Source: Candidatus Gastranaerophilales bacterium
GTDB taxonomy: Bacteria > Cyanobacteriota > Vampirovibrionia > Gastranaerophilales > Gastranaerophilaceae
Reading direction: 5' to 3'
NCBI GenBank assembly: GCA_944326495.1
Contig: CALVEE010000051.1
Location: 1 to 5,802 of the forward strand
DNA length: 5,802 bases
The position numbers and the translations under genes are program-made. The notes under the pieces were generated by a model, which did not search any database, was not told the origin of the DNA, and saw nothing but the letters and a program-made list of their open reading frames with translations. Positions 1 to 5,730 of the stretch are shown here, piece by piece (within the stretch, counting starts at the first letter, position 1; each line of letters starts with the position of its first letter).

Positions 1-849
1 CCGATTAATCCGAATTATTCAGGCGTGACAATTCAAATATCAAATCCTTCTGTTTATGCAGGCGGACAGGGGCTATGTCCTGTACAGAGTGCAGGAGTGT
101 GCGCCCAGGCGCCTCAAATTCCTCTCCGGCAGAACAGCGGAATAACTTCTCCTATCCAGCCCTCGTATTCTTATCCCCCGCAATATTATCTGAACAATTA
201 TAATTATCAAGGAGCTTCTGCTCCGACAGCAGAACCAGCTGCAATTTCTCCCGAACAGAATGGAATAAAAGGCTTGCTGCCCGCATCTGACGGAATAAAT
301 ACTCCGGCAGAAGTGCAGAAACAGGCTGTAAAAGAATACAAAGCTAATATCCCTGAACCGCAGGATTTATCCAAATCACAAGGTGTTATAGATGATTTGG
401 ATGCAAGAGCTAAGGCATTAGAAGAGGAAAAAAATAATGCGAAAGAGGCCAAAATAGTACCGCTTACGGATGAATACATAAAATCTCTTGAAAATTATTT
501 GAATAATCCTAATGATGAAATCCGTTTAATGGCATCAAAAGAAATTTTAACAAGGCTTGATGAAGATAAGCGCAGGTATGATGACCCTGCATTGAATGCG
601 TTATTAAATAAAATGCTTCAAGATCCTTCGAAGTTAATAAGAATAGCTTCTCTAAGCGCATTCTCATCAGAACTTGCAAGCGGAAATGATTATACAGTAA
701 CTCTGCTTCAAAATATTCAATCAAATCCGGAGGCAGATAAAGAAGATGTCTTGCAGGCTGCAGATATTTTATTGAAGATGTCTCAAGGTAAAGAAGTAAA
801 AGATATTCCTGACCCTAAAGTCAAAGAAGAAGCTAAAAAAGGTAAATAA
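1..849 (+). CDS. HEAT-repeat-like protein, 5'-truncated by window edge
   Basis: The frame is open from base 1 to a TAA at 847-849. A GTG at 25 could start it, but no ribosome binding site precedes it and the eight codons before it (P-I-N-P-N-Y-S-G) read on naturally into VTIQISNPSV, so the true start is probably outside the window. Numbered from that GTG, residues 1-95 are disordered and rich in Pro, Gln, Tyr and Ser (a SYSYPPQYY stretch near 48). Residues 95-145 are charged and probably helical. Residues 147-252 form about three helix pairs with HEAT-like D/N-x-x-x-I-R-x-x-A signatures (NPNDEIRLMA, DPSKLIRIAS). The tail is Lys/Glu-rich. HEAT-type solenoids usually bind proteins, so a scaffold role is an inference; no catalytic motif is visible. 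There is no clear signal peptide in the visible part. The next gene begins 2 nt after the stop, so they are probably cotranscribed. Confidence 0.8.
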   Translation, partial: PINPNYSGVTIQISNPSVYAGGQGLCPVQSAGVCAQAPQIPLRQNSGITSPIQPSYSYPPQYYLNNYNYQGASAPTAEPAAISPEQNGIKGLLPASDGINTPAEVQKQAVKEYKANIPEPQDLSKSQGVIDDLDARAKALEEEKNNAKEAKIVPLTDEYIKSLENYLNNPNDEIRLMASKEILTRLDEDKRRYDDPALNALLNKMLQDPSKLIRIASLSAFSSELASGNDYTVTLLQNIQSNPEADKEDVLQAADILLKMSQGKEVKDIPDPKVKEEAKKGK

Positions 850-851
850 CA

Positions 852-1289
852 ATGTTTTCTGTAGCAAACATAGTATGTAAAACAGTTGGAATAGCAGGTA
901 TAAGTGCGGCTCTTTATGATGCCGGTAAAATTGGCAGCGAAGAATCCAGAAGAGAAAAATGGATTGTCAATGCAGACCACTTTGAACGTGTTCATGACGC
1001 AACAAGAACTATGTCTACAGAAAGCCATGTTACTAATTTTATTCAGGATAAGGTTAAGGATTACAGAATGAATAATCCTCTGTTTTCTATATTCGGGAGT
1101 ATCAAAGGCTTTTGCAAAGGATTTTTAAACTCATTAGGCGACCATATCCTGCCAGTTTCGCTTGCTTCAATGGCGCTTGCAGGTAAAGGTGTTTGGGCAA
1201 AAATCGGTGCCTGGGGACTTGCCGGTTATACCGCCCTTATGATTGCGAGAGAAGGTTTTGGTATCGGGAAGGTTTCACCGAGGGATTAG
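852..1289 (+). CDS. Small hypothetical protein with hydrophobic segments
   Basis: This 145-residue protein begins at an ATG 2 nt after the preceding stop. AAGG lies about 9 nt upstream inside the previous gene, which indicates translational coupling. I do not recognise a family. The N-terminus (residues about 4-22, VANIVCKTVGIAGISAALY) is hydrophobic and Gly/Ala-rich. A polar central part (28-75) follows. The C-terminal third (about 93-135) holds two further hydrophobic Gly/Ala-rich stretches around LPVSLASMALAG and IGAWGLAGYTALMIA. The pattern suggests a small membrane-associated protein, but the segments are short for confident transmembrane helices. No catalytic motif is visible. Its last 53 bp overlap the 3' end of the convergent minus-strand gene. 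Operon partnership with the HEAT-like protein hints at shared function, which is inference only. Confidence 0.8.
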   Translation: MFSVANIVCKTVGIAGISAALYDAGKIGSEESRREKWIVNADHFERVHDATRTMSTESHVTNFIQDKVKDYRMNNPLFSIFGSIKGFCKGFLNSLGDHILPVSLASMALAGKGVWAKIGAWGLAGYTALMIAREGFGIGKVSPRD

Positions 1290-1710
1290 GAGTGTTCTTT
1301 TCCTTTGATTTTGAATAGTTTTCTAATTTCTCCGGCAAATCCTCACTATGATTTTCAATTGCTTCATCAACGTCGCTTAATAATTTTTTCTGGATTTCTT
1401 TTTCTTTTGTGAAAACATCCATCTCTTTTTCTTTTGTATAAGCTCTAATTCCCGCTTTATACAAAAATCTCGGTGCCGCAAACAACATTGTAATAATACC
1501 GGCACCTAGTCCGAACCAGCCTGCATGTTTCCAGGAAGAAGTATAACTCCTTGCAATAAGCATAGTTGCAGCTCCTGTTATTACAGAAACACTTCCGGCA
1601 TTCAACAAAGCAAGCCGCCTTTCAAATTTGCGGTTAACAGGATTTTCAGAATAAGAATTGTACCCCTTAAATAACACCTTAGGGGCTAAGGCATCTACAG
1701 GTCTAATCAT
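1237..1710 (-). CDS. Small two-helix membrane protein, unknown function
   Basis: This minus-strand gene encodes about 157 residues from the ATG at 1710 (MIRPVDALAPKVLFKG). An in-frame GTG at 1722 would add four residues. I prefer the ATG because the GTG-containing stretch carries the purine-rich GTGAG that could serve as a weak ribosome binding site. Counting from the ATG, residues 33-53 (LALLNAGSVSVITGAATMLIA) and 62-80 (AGWFGLGAGIITMLFAAP) are hydrophobic and probably form a transmembrane hairpin, with Arg/Lys on the flanks. The rest (about 90-157) is strongly charged, Lys/Glu-rich and probably helical, ending in a Ser/Asn/Pro-rich tail. No enzyme motif is seen. The 3' end overlaps the convergent gene by 53 bp. 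A sigma70-like promoter lies upstream at 1748-1776. The family is not recognised; it resembles lineage-specific membrane proteins. Confidence 0.78.
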   Translation of the reverse strand: MIRPVDALAPKVLFKGYNSYSENPVNRKFERRLALLNAGSVSVITGAATMLIARSYTSSWKHAGWFGLGAGIITMLFAAPRFLYKAGIRAYTKEKEMDVFTKEKEIQKKLLSDVDEAIENHSEDLPEKLENYSKSKEKNTPNPSVKPSRYQNLLSQS

Positions 1711-1747
1711 AATCTCACACACACTTTCTATTAATATCTATGTTTAT

Positions 1748-1776
1748 ATTTTAACGCATGTTATAAGAGAAGTAAA
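1748..1776 (-). promoter_or_regulatory. Putative sigma70-type promoter for the two-helix membrane protein gene
   Basis: Read on the minus strand, TTTACT (1776-1771) is followed by a 17-nt spacer and TAAAAT (1753-1748). This is a 4-of-6 match at -35 and 5-of-6 at -10 with ideal spacing. Transcription would begin near 1741, giving a leader of about 30 nt before the ATG at 1710. The position fits, but AT-rich sequence produces such matches by chance. Confidence 0.5.
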
Positions 1777-1901
1777 CCCTGAATGCTTGTAGACCGGTAT
1801 TGATATAGCTGTATTAGTGTAATTTGTATAATATTTGTATTCTGTTCTTTTATACACGGAATTCAATTCGATGTGTGTGATATGCCATCCCTTACAGAAG
1901 A

Positions 1902-1941
1902 GCATTTGCAGTTTGAAACTTGTATTTCAAACTGCAAATGC
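1902..1941. repeat. Perfect 17-bp inverted repeat (hairpin)
   Basis: The arm GCATTTGCAGTTTGAAA (1902-1918) is repeated as its exact reverse complement at 1925-1941, separated by the 6-nt loop CTTGTA. On the minus strand it lies 67 nt after the stop of the 396-residue gene and is followed by TCTTCTGT, only a weak U-rich tail. It may be an imperfect terminator of that gene or an RNA 3'-end stabiliser. On the + strand the following sequence is purine-rich (AGGAGGAGA), so it cannot be an intrinsic terminator in that direction. The structure is certain from the sequence; the function is not. Confidence 0.9.
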
Positions 1942-2008
1942 AGGAGGAGATAAATTTATTACTACAAATAAAGTATTTTAATAGAAATTACAGATATTAT
2001 CTATAGAC

Positions 2009-3199
2009 TCAGGTTTTTGAAAAAAAATTAAATGATTGGTTTATATTTTCATTTAATTCATCCATCTCTGCTTGAGAAAGTTTTCCAGTAGGTGAATTTT
2101 CTGTTTCTTGTATATATGCTGCAACATAGTCTTTACCCTCATAACTGAATGTTACCATATATCCGCCATTTCCAAATTCATGAAAATCATATTCAATGCC
2201 TACTTTTTTTAAATCTTCTAAATATTCTGTATGCCCGTTTTTCAGTGCACTTTCAATATGGTTTAGTTGTGCATCAATACTGTTATCTATCATTTGCGTA
2301 TCATATGATATACTTTTATATTCACAAGGTATATTAAATTCTTGATTCTCATAAATAAATTTTATAACATACGCATTTTGGTAATTTTTACTTGTATCCT
2401 TGTCTTGAGTATAAGAAATACCCAGCTTGTCTAGAGTATGAGTTATTGCTTCTATATCTTGAGAATTAATTGCGAATGTTAATTCTTCAGACGCAAAATC
2501 TCGAGCTACAACATAGTCTTTACCCTCATAACTAAATGTTACGATATATCCGCCATTTCCAGACTCTTGAAAATCATATTCAATGCCTAGTTTCTTTAAA
2601 TCTTCTAAATATTCTGTATGACCGCTTTTCAGTGCACTTTTAATATGGTTTAGTTGTGCTTCTATACTATTGTCAATCATCTGCATATTATATGATATAC
2701 TTTTGTCTTCACAAGGTATGTCAAATTCTTGACCTTCATAAATAAATTTTACGATGAAAGCATTTTGGTAATTTTTACTTGCATCCTTGTCTTTGGTATA
2801 AGAAATGCCAAGTTTGTCTAATGTATAAGTTATTACTTCCATATCTTGAGAATTAATTGCATTTGCAAGCTCTGCTGTAAATGCTGGGGGTATAGTTTCT
2901 TCACTATCTTCTTCTGAGATCTCATTGGCTTCATTAGTTACTGTGACGGGCTCTTTTGGGACAACAGGCTTTGCAACACAATTTTGCAATGAATTAATAT
3001 CGTAATTTTTAAAATACTCTTGTAGAGGCAAGTTCTCGCTTGAATTCTCATTCAACGCCGGTGTATTCATATTTTCGGGATTATTATCAGCCTCTTCATT
3101 TTTTTTCTCTTCAACAGTTTCTTTGTTGTCTTGTTGTGTTTGAAGTTTTAGAGCCAATTGTTGACTTCTAAAACGTACAAAAATGCCATTCATACCCAT
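2009..3199 (-). CDS. Hypothetical protein with duplicated 129-residue alpha/beta repeat
   Basis: This 396-residue protein starts at the ATG at 3199, chosen because AAAGGAG (3213-3207) sits 7 nt upstream. Residues 1-106 are probably disordered and rich in Gln, Glu and Asn, with an acidic patch near 94-101. Residues 114-232 and 243-361 are a tandem duplication: 98 of 119 positions are identical by hand count, with no gaps and a period of 129. Each copy holds two related half-units: a helix, an L-x-K-L-G-I-x-Y turn, then a beta pair ending Y-x-V-x-F-x-YEG (for example LDKLGISY at 127 and LKKLGIEY at 201). Residues 362-396 are a polar tail. There is no signal peptide, membrane segment or catalytic motif, and I do not recognise the family. 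The fold suggests a binding domain, which is inference. An XRE-type regulator is transcribed divergently from the shared upstream region. A 17-bp hairpin follows the gene. Confidence 0.85.
   Translation of the reverse strand: MGMNGIFVRFRSQQLALKLQTQQDNKETVEEKKNEEADNNPENMNTPALNENSSENLPLQEYFKNYDINSLQNCVAKPVVPKEPVTVTNEANEISEEDSEETIPPAFTAELANAINSQDMEVITYTLDKLGISYTKDKDASKNYQNAFIVKFIYEGQEFDIPCEDKSISYNMQMIDNSIEAQLNHIKSALKSGHTEYLEDLKKLGIEYDFQESGNGGYIVTFSYEGKDYVVARDFASEELTFAINSQDIEAITHTLDKLGISYTQDKDTSKNYQNAYVIKFIYENQEFNIPCEYKSISYDTQMIDNSIDAQLNHIESALKNGHTEYLEDLKKVGIEYDFHEFGNGGYMVTFSYEGKDYVAAYIQETENSPTGKLSQAEMDELNENINQSFNFFSKT
2117..2473 (-). repeat. In-gene tandem repeat, second copy (387-bp period)
   Basis: This covers codons 243-361 of the 396-residue protein. 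It aligns without gaps to 2504-2860 at an offset of exactly 387 bp. For example, CAACATAGTCTTTACCCTCA begins at 2122 and again at 2509, and GAGAATTAATTGC begins at 2461 and again at 2848. The DNA as well as the protein is highly similar, which points to a recent duplication or to continuing gene conversion between the copies. Confidence 0.95.
2504..2860 (-). repeat. In-gene tandem repeat, first copy (387-bp period)
   Basis: This covers codons 114-232 of the 396-residue protein and is the partner of the copy at 2117-2473. Many of the 21 amino-acid differences between the copies are conservative (Met/Ile, Val/Ile, Phe/Tyr, Glu/Asp, Asp/Asn). The KLGI-x-Y and YEG core motifs and the single Cys per copy (C163, C292) are preserved. 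Confidence 0.95.
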
Positions 3200-3354
3200 A
3201 ATTTTACTCCTTTCAGATTATATTTTTAGTTGTGCAAAAGTTATAAACATATTTACTATAACGGCATTTATAAAAAAAACTTTAGATTTATGTTAAAAAT
3301 TGTTACATATGTTTACAAATATAATCGTATAAACAATAATTACAATCGGTTGTT
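3200..3354. promoter_or_regulatory. Divergent intergenic region with candidate operators and promoters
   Basis: This AT-rich region separates the 396-residue gene from the XRE regulator. For the regulator, TTTACA (3312-3317), a 17-nt spacer and AATAAT (3335-3340) could be a promoter. For the leftward gene, TTGTAA (3318-3313), 17 nt and TAACAT (3295-3290) is a weaker candidate. Overlapping these are dyads: TGTTTA at 3310-3315 with TAAACA at 3330-3335, the palindrome ACATATGT at 3305-3312, and ACAA-TCGG-TTGT at 3342-3353. Such dyads over a promoter fit binding by a dimeric XRE repressor, but the assignment is inference. The leftward ribosome binding site AAAGGAG is at 3213-3207. Confidence 0.4.
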
Positions 3355-3408
3355 GTGTATGAATATATCGTGTACGCTCTAAATATGATTTATAACGAAA
3401 AAGAAACT

Positions 3409-3720
3409 ATGAAAAAATTTGGTAATAATGTTAAAAAGTATCGTATTAGGTTGGGATTAACTCAAGAAAAATTAGCCGAGCTTTGTGACTGTTCTTCTCA
3501 AACAATATCAGGAACTGAAACCGGATATAGTTTCCCGTTTTCAAAGGTTTTATTCAAACTTGCAGAAAAATTACATGTTCCTCTTACCTATTTATTTAAT
3601 TTTGGAGAAGATTCTGTAGTTTCTAATAGAGAAGAGGAGCGTGTAATAATAGAACTTTTATCTAATTTATCTCTTGAACAAAAGAAGATTATAATTAAAA
3701 TAATCAAGGCTTTTGAATAA
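3409..3720 (+). CDS. XRE-family helix-turn-helix transcriptional regulator
   Basis: From the ATG at 3409 this is a 103-residue protein. In-frame alternatives are ATG at 3385 and GTG at 3355. I prefer 3409 because it places the HTH near the N-terminus as in related small regulators, although only an A-rich GAAAAAGAAA precedes it. Residues about 5-62 form an HTH_3-type domain: VKKYRIRLGLTQEKLAEL gives helices 1-2, CSSQTISGTETG the turn and recognition helix, and VLFKLAEKLHVPLTYLF the closing helices with the usual LF end. Residues 72-103 (EEERVIIELLSNLSLEQKK and onward) form an amphipathic helical tail, perhaps for dimerisation. The protein should bind operator DNA as a dimer. It is divergent from the duplicated-repeat gene and dyads lie between them, so autoregulation and control of that gene are likely but unproven. 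No toxin-antitoxin partner is seen next to it. Confidence 0.88.
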   Translation: MKKFGNNVKKYRIRLGLTQEKLAELCDCSSQTISGTETGYSFPFSKVLFKLAEKLHVPLTYLFNFGEDSVVSNREEERVIIELLSNLSLEQKKIIIKIIKAFE

Positions 3721-3837
3721 AGGCTTATAATTTATCACCTCTCAAATTAATAATTGTTCTTTGGAATTTGTATTTGTACACAATGTGAAACCTGTGAATA
3801 CGTTAATGGTTTTGTTTAATAATAAATAATTCCTAAT

Positions 3838-3877
3838 TTGACTTTTGAAAAAAGAACATTAATCATCTAAATAGATG
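3838..3877 (+). promoter_or_regulatory. Candidate promoter and small dyad upstream of the flagellar operon
   Basis: The 206-bp gap between the XRE gene and fliJ (3721-3926) has no supportable gene. Within it, TTGACT (3838-3843) and TTGAAA (3845-3850) are -35-like. The latter stands 17 nt before TAAATA (3868-3873), a poor -10. The dyad CATCTA-AA-TAGATG (3864-3877) covers that -10 and could be an operator. No sigma28 (GCCGATAA) or sigma54 (TGGC/TTGC) element was found. Support is weak. Confidence 0.25.
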
Positions 3878-3926
3878 TATCCAAAAGGTTAAATATCTGA
3901 AATAATACATATGTGAGAATGTAATT

Positions 3927-4427
3927 ATGCCCTTTGTATACCGATTACAAAAAATACTTGACTTCCGTATTCGAAAAAAAGAAGAACAGCTTATGGTAGT
4001 CCAAAAAGCCCAGCAGGAAGTCTATATAGCAGAAGATAAAATAAGGCAGAACAACGCGGAAATTCAACAGACAATTAAAGACAAAAAAACAGCAGATTTC
4101 AGAATGATGGAATATTATGATAATTATCTCCACCACCTCTGGGATAAAGCTGACGCCTTAGAGCAGGAACGTAAGAGGCTGCAGGCTATACTTGAAGAAG
4201 AACAGCAGAAACTGGTTAAACTCGAGCAGGCGGTAAAAGTAGTAGAAAAACATAAGGAAAAACAAAAAGAAGCATATTTAGAAGAACAAAAAGCAATAGA
4301 ATTAAAACAGTTTTCTGAAATCGGCGTACAAAGGTTTTTTATTCACTCACGTGAAGAAGCAGAGGAACAGGAGCTGGAAGCACAGTTAAAACAATTAGAA
4401 ATGGAACTGAACGAAAATGAATATTGA
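3927..4427 (+). CDS. fliJ: Flagellar export protein FliJ
   Basis: FliJ is a soluble coiled-coil component of the flagellar type III export apparatus. It sits in the FliI ATPase ring and helps deliver substrates to the export gate. This 166-residue protein begins with MPFVYRLQKILDFRIRKKEE, matching the family's N-terminal F-x-Y-R-L-Q-x-I-L-D-x-R pattern. It then continues as an almost unbroken charged helix rich in Glu, Lys and Gln (residues about 15-128). It is slightly longer than the usual roughly 145-150 residues. The ATG at 3927 has only a weak GAGAA (3915-3919) upstream and is preceded by two start-stop codon pairs. The end overlaps fliK by 11 bp, which indicates translational coupling. 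Sequence divergence is high, as is normal for FliJ; the call rests on the N-terminal motif, the coiled coil and the fliK neighbour. Confidence 0.85.
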   Translation: MPFVYRLQKILDFRIRKKEEQLMVVQKAQQEVYIAEDKIRQNNAEIQQTIKDKKTADFRMMEYYDNYLHHLWDKADALEQERKRLQAILEEEQQKLVKLEQAVKVVEKHKEKQKEAYLEEQKAIELKQFSEIGVQRFFIHSREEAEEQELEAQLKQLEMELNENEY

Positions 4428-5730
4428 TATTGCAAATCCTAAAATCACAACAACATCTGTTAATTCCGGAGCAACATCGGGCACAAAAGCTGTACCGGAA
4501 GACTCTCCCAAGTTTTCAGAAGAATTAAATGCTCTTTCTAAAAAAGAAGAGTCTAAAGAAGTTGAAAAAAATGAAACAGAAGAAAAGAGCGAAAAAATAG
4601 AAGAAACAAAGCAGGAAGAAAACGTAAAAGAACCTGAAACCGAAGAAAAAGTTATTCCGGAAGAGGATAGCAAAATTAATGAAGAAACAGCCGGTGGAAC
4701 AGATTCTATCAAGGATAATAAACCTAAAAAAGATGATGCAGAAGATAAAAACATTCCGGAAATTAATAAAATATTAAACGGGCTTCAGGATACGGTTGAA
4801 GAGATTAATAAGGTAAAGCAGCCAAATTTGTTGGAACCGTCTGCGGATAAAGTAACGCAGCCAAATCCGCTCGACCATCCGGATGAAAAACCTGTTGATA
4901 TAGTAAAGCCTCCGGCCTTGAATACCGATAAGAATAAAAATGATGAGGACAATACCTTGATAAACAATGATATGAACATTCAAGACCCAAAAGAGCCTGT
5001 AATGCCGCAGATGAATTCCGGCATGAATTTTGATACCAACGGCCAGCCGTTCAGGGAGTTTATGAATAACCAGCAGAGCGAGCTAAATCTTTCTCAAAAA
5101 GATTTAGAAGAAGAAAGTGCGATTTTATCAACAATGAGCGAAAATCTTGCTATTGCAAGTAAAAATATGTTATTAAAGAAAGATTTGGAAAAGACAGCCC
5201 CTGTACAGCCTGAAGAGAATACTGAAATTATGCAGGATAGAGTTCAGCCGAAGGTTAAAACTGTTTCTAATGAGCAGGGCGTTAAAAAGGTTGATGCAAA
5301 AACAAATGTTACAGTAGAAACAGTCGTAAAATATGACAATATAATAATGGATAAGGGTGATGTTGAATTTTTCACAAAGCTTGTTGAAAACGGCTCTGTT
5401 GATATGAATACTGCCGTACATCAGGCAGGAAAATCAGCGCAGGTTTCTAAAACATTAGCCGATATGCTGGCTAAATCAATGCAGGATAACCAGCCTGTAA
5501 GAATAGATTTTGACAATGACATTTCTGTCATTATAAAAGTTAGCAGGCAGGGAAAAATATCAGCAGATTTTCTTCCTTCCTCACAGGTAGCAGAAGCTTA
5601 TTTGAAAGAAAATTTACCGCTTTTGAAACAAAGGTTTGATGAAAATAATATCGAATACGATGAGTTAAACCAGAGAAAACAGCGTCAAGACGAAAAAGAA
5701 AACAGAAAGAAGGGACGTAAAGATGAATGA
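4417..5730 (+). CDS. fliK: Flagellar hook-length control protein FliK
   Basis: FliK is exported during hook assembly, acts as a molecular ruler and switches the export gate from rod/hook to filament substrates. This 437-residue protein has the expected layout. It has a long disordered N-terminal part: residues 25-115 are very Glu/Lys-rich and 116-215 are Pro/Asn-rich. A C-terminal Flg_hook-type domain spans about 340-422. There, QPVRIDFDNDISVIIKVSRQ (359-378) and the following ISADFLPSS strand are followed by the AEAYLKENLPLLKQRFDENN helix, the typical L-x-x-x-L-x-x-L-x-x-x-L close of the domain. A basic/acidic tail (418-437) ends it. There is no signal peptide, as expected for a type III substrate. 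The ATG at 4417 lies inside the fliJ end, and the stop overlaps the next gene by 8 bp. The N-terminus is lineage-specific, so the call depends on the C-terminal domain and context. Confidence 0.85.
   Translation: MNIDIANPKITTTSVNSGATSGTKAVPEDSPKFSEELNALSKKEESKEVEKNETEEKSEKIEETKQEENVKEPETEEKVIPEEDSKINEETAGGTDSIKDNKPKKDDAEDKNIPEINKILNGLQDTVEEINKVKQPNLLEPSADKVTQPNPLDHPDEKPVDIVKPPALNTDKNKNDEDNTLINNDMNIQDPKEPVMPQMNSGMNFDTNGQPFREFMNNQQSELNLSQKDLEEESAILSTMSENLAIASKNMLLKKDLEKTAPVQPEENTEIMQDRVQPKVKTVSNEQGVKKVDAKTNVTVETVVKYDNIIMDKGDVEFFTKLVENGSVDMNTAVHQAGKSAQVSKTLADMLAKSMQDNQPVRIDFDNDISVIIKVSRQGKISADFLPSSQVAEAYLKENLPLLKQRFDENNIEYDELNQRKQRQDEKENRKKGRKDE
4813..4890 (+). repeat. Short degenerate tandem repeat in fliK (2 x 39 bp)
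   Basis: Codons 133-145 (VKQPNLLEPSADK) and 146-158 (VTQPNPLDHPDEK) are adjacent 13-residue copies, each encoded by 39 bp. The DNA shares the core GCAGCCAAAT in both. A third, weaker copy may follow (VDIVKPPALNTDK). Repeats in the FliK ruler region could change its length and therefore hook length. Confidence 0.55.

Noticed and set aside
25..27. GTG at 25 as the true start of the HEAT-like gene
   Set aside because: No ribosome binding site precedes it, the frame is open back to base 1, and the eight upstream codons look like a natural continuation of the protein. The start is more likely outside the window.
1902..1941. Hairpin as a + strand intrinsic terminator
   Set aside because: The sequence after the stem on the + strand is AGGAGGAGATAAA, with no T-tract, and no + strand gene ends just upstream.
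1942..1970. AGGAGGAGA as a ribosome binding site for a small + strand gene
   Set aside because: No ATG, GTG or TTG follows at usable distance; the next sequence is ATAAATTTATTACTAC with no open frame of note.
2149..2337. Small + strand frame inside the repeat gene
   Set aside because: It is antisense to the well-supported 396-residue gene, has a biased composition and no ribosome binding site, so it is a shadow frame.
2117..2860. CRISPR array or non-coding satellite from the 387-bp repeat
   Set aside because: The repeats are long, adjacent and in frame within one open reading frame with protein-level conservation. There are no short repeats with spacers.
3217..3222. TATAAT on the minus strand just before the 396-residue gene as a -10 box
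   Set aside because: It lies 3 nt from the ribosome binding site, so transcription would start inside or after that site, and no -35 hexamer stands at proper spacing.
3409..3720. XRE gene as the antitoxin of a toxin-antitoxin pair
   Set aside because: No toxin-sized gene lies next to it in the same direction, and the divergent neighbour is a large repeat protein unlike known toxins.
3721..3926. A short gene between the XRE regulator and fliJ
   Set aside because: The only frames are under about 20 codons (for example a 16-codon minus-strand frame), without ribosome binding sites.
4395..4983. Several minus-strand frames opposite fliK
   Set aside because: They are Ser/Phe/Leu-rich mirror products of the Glu/Lys-rich fliK codons, with no independent signals.
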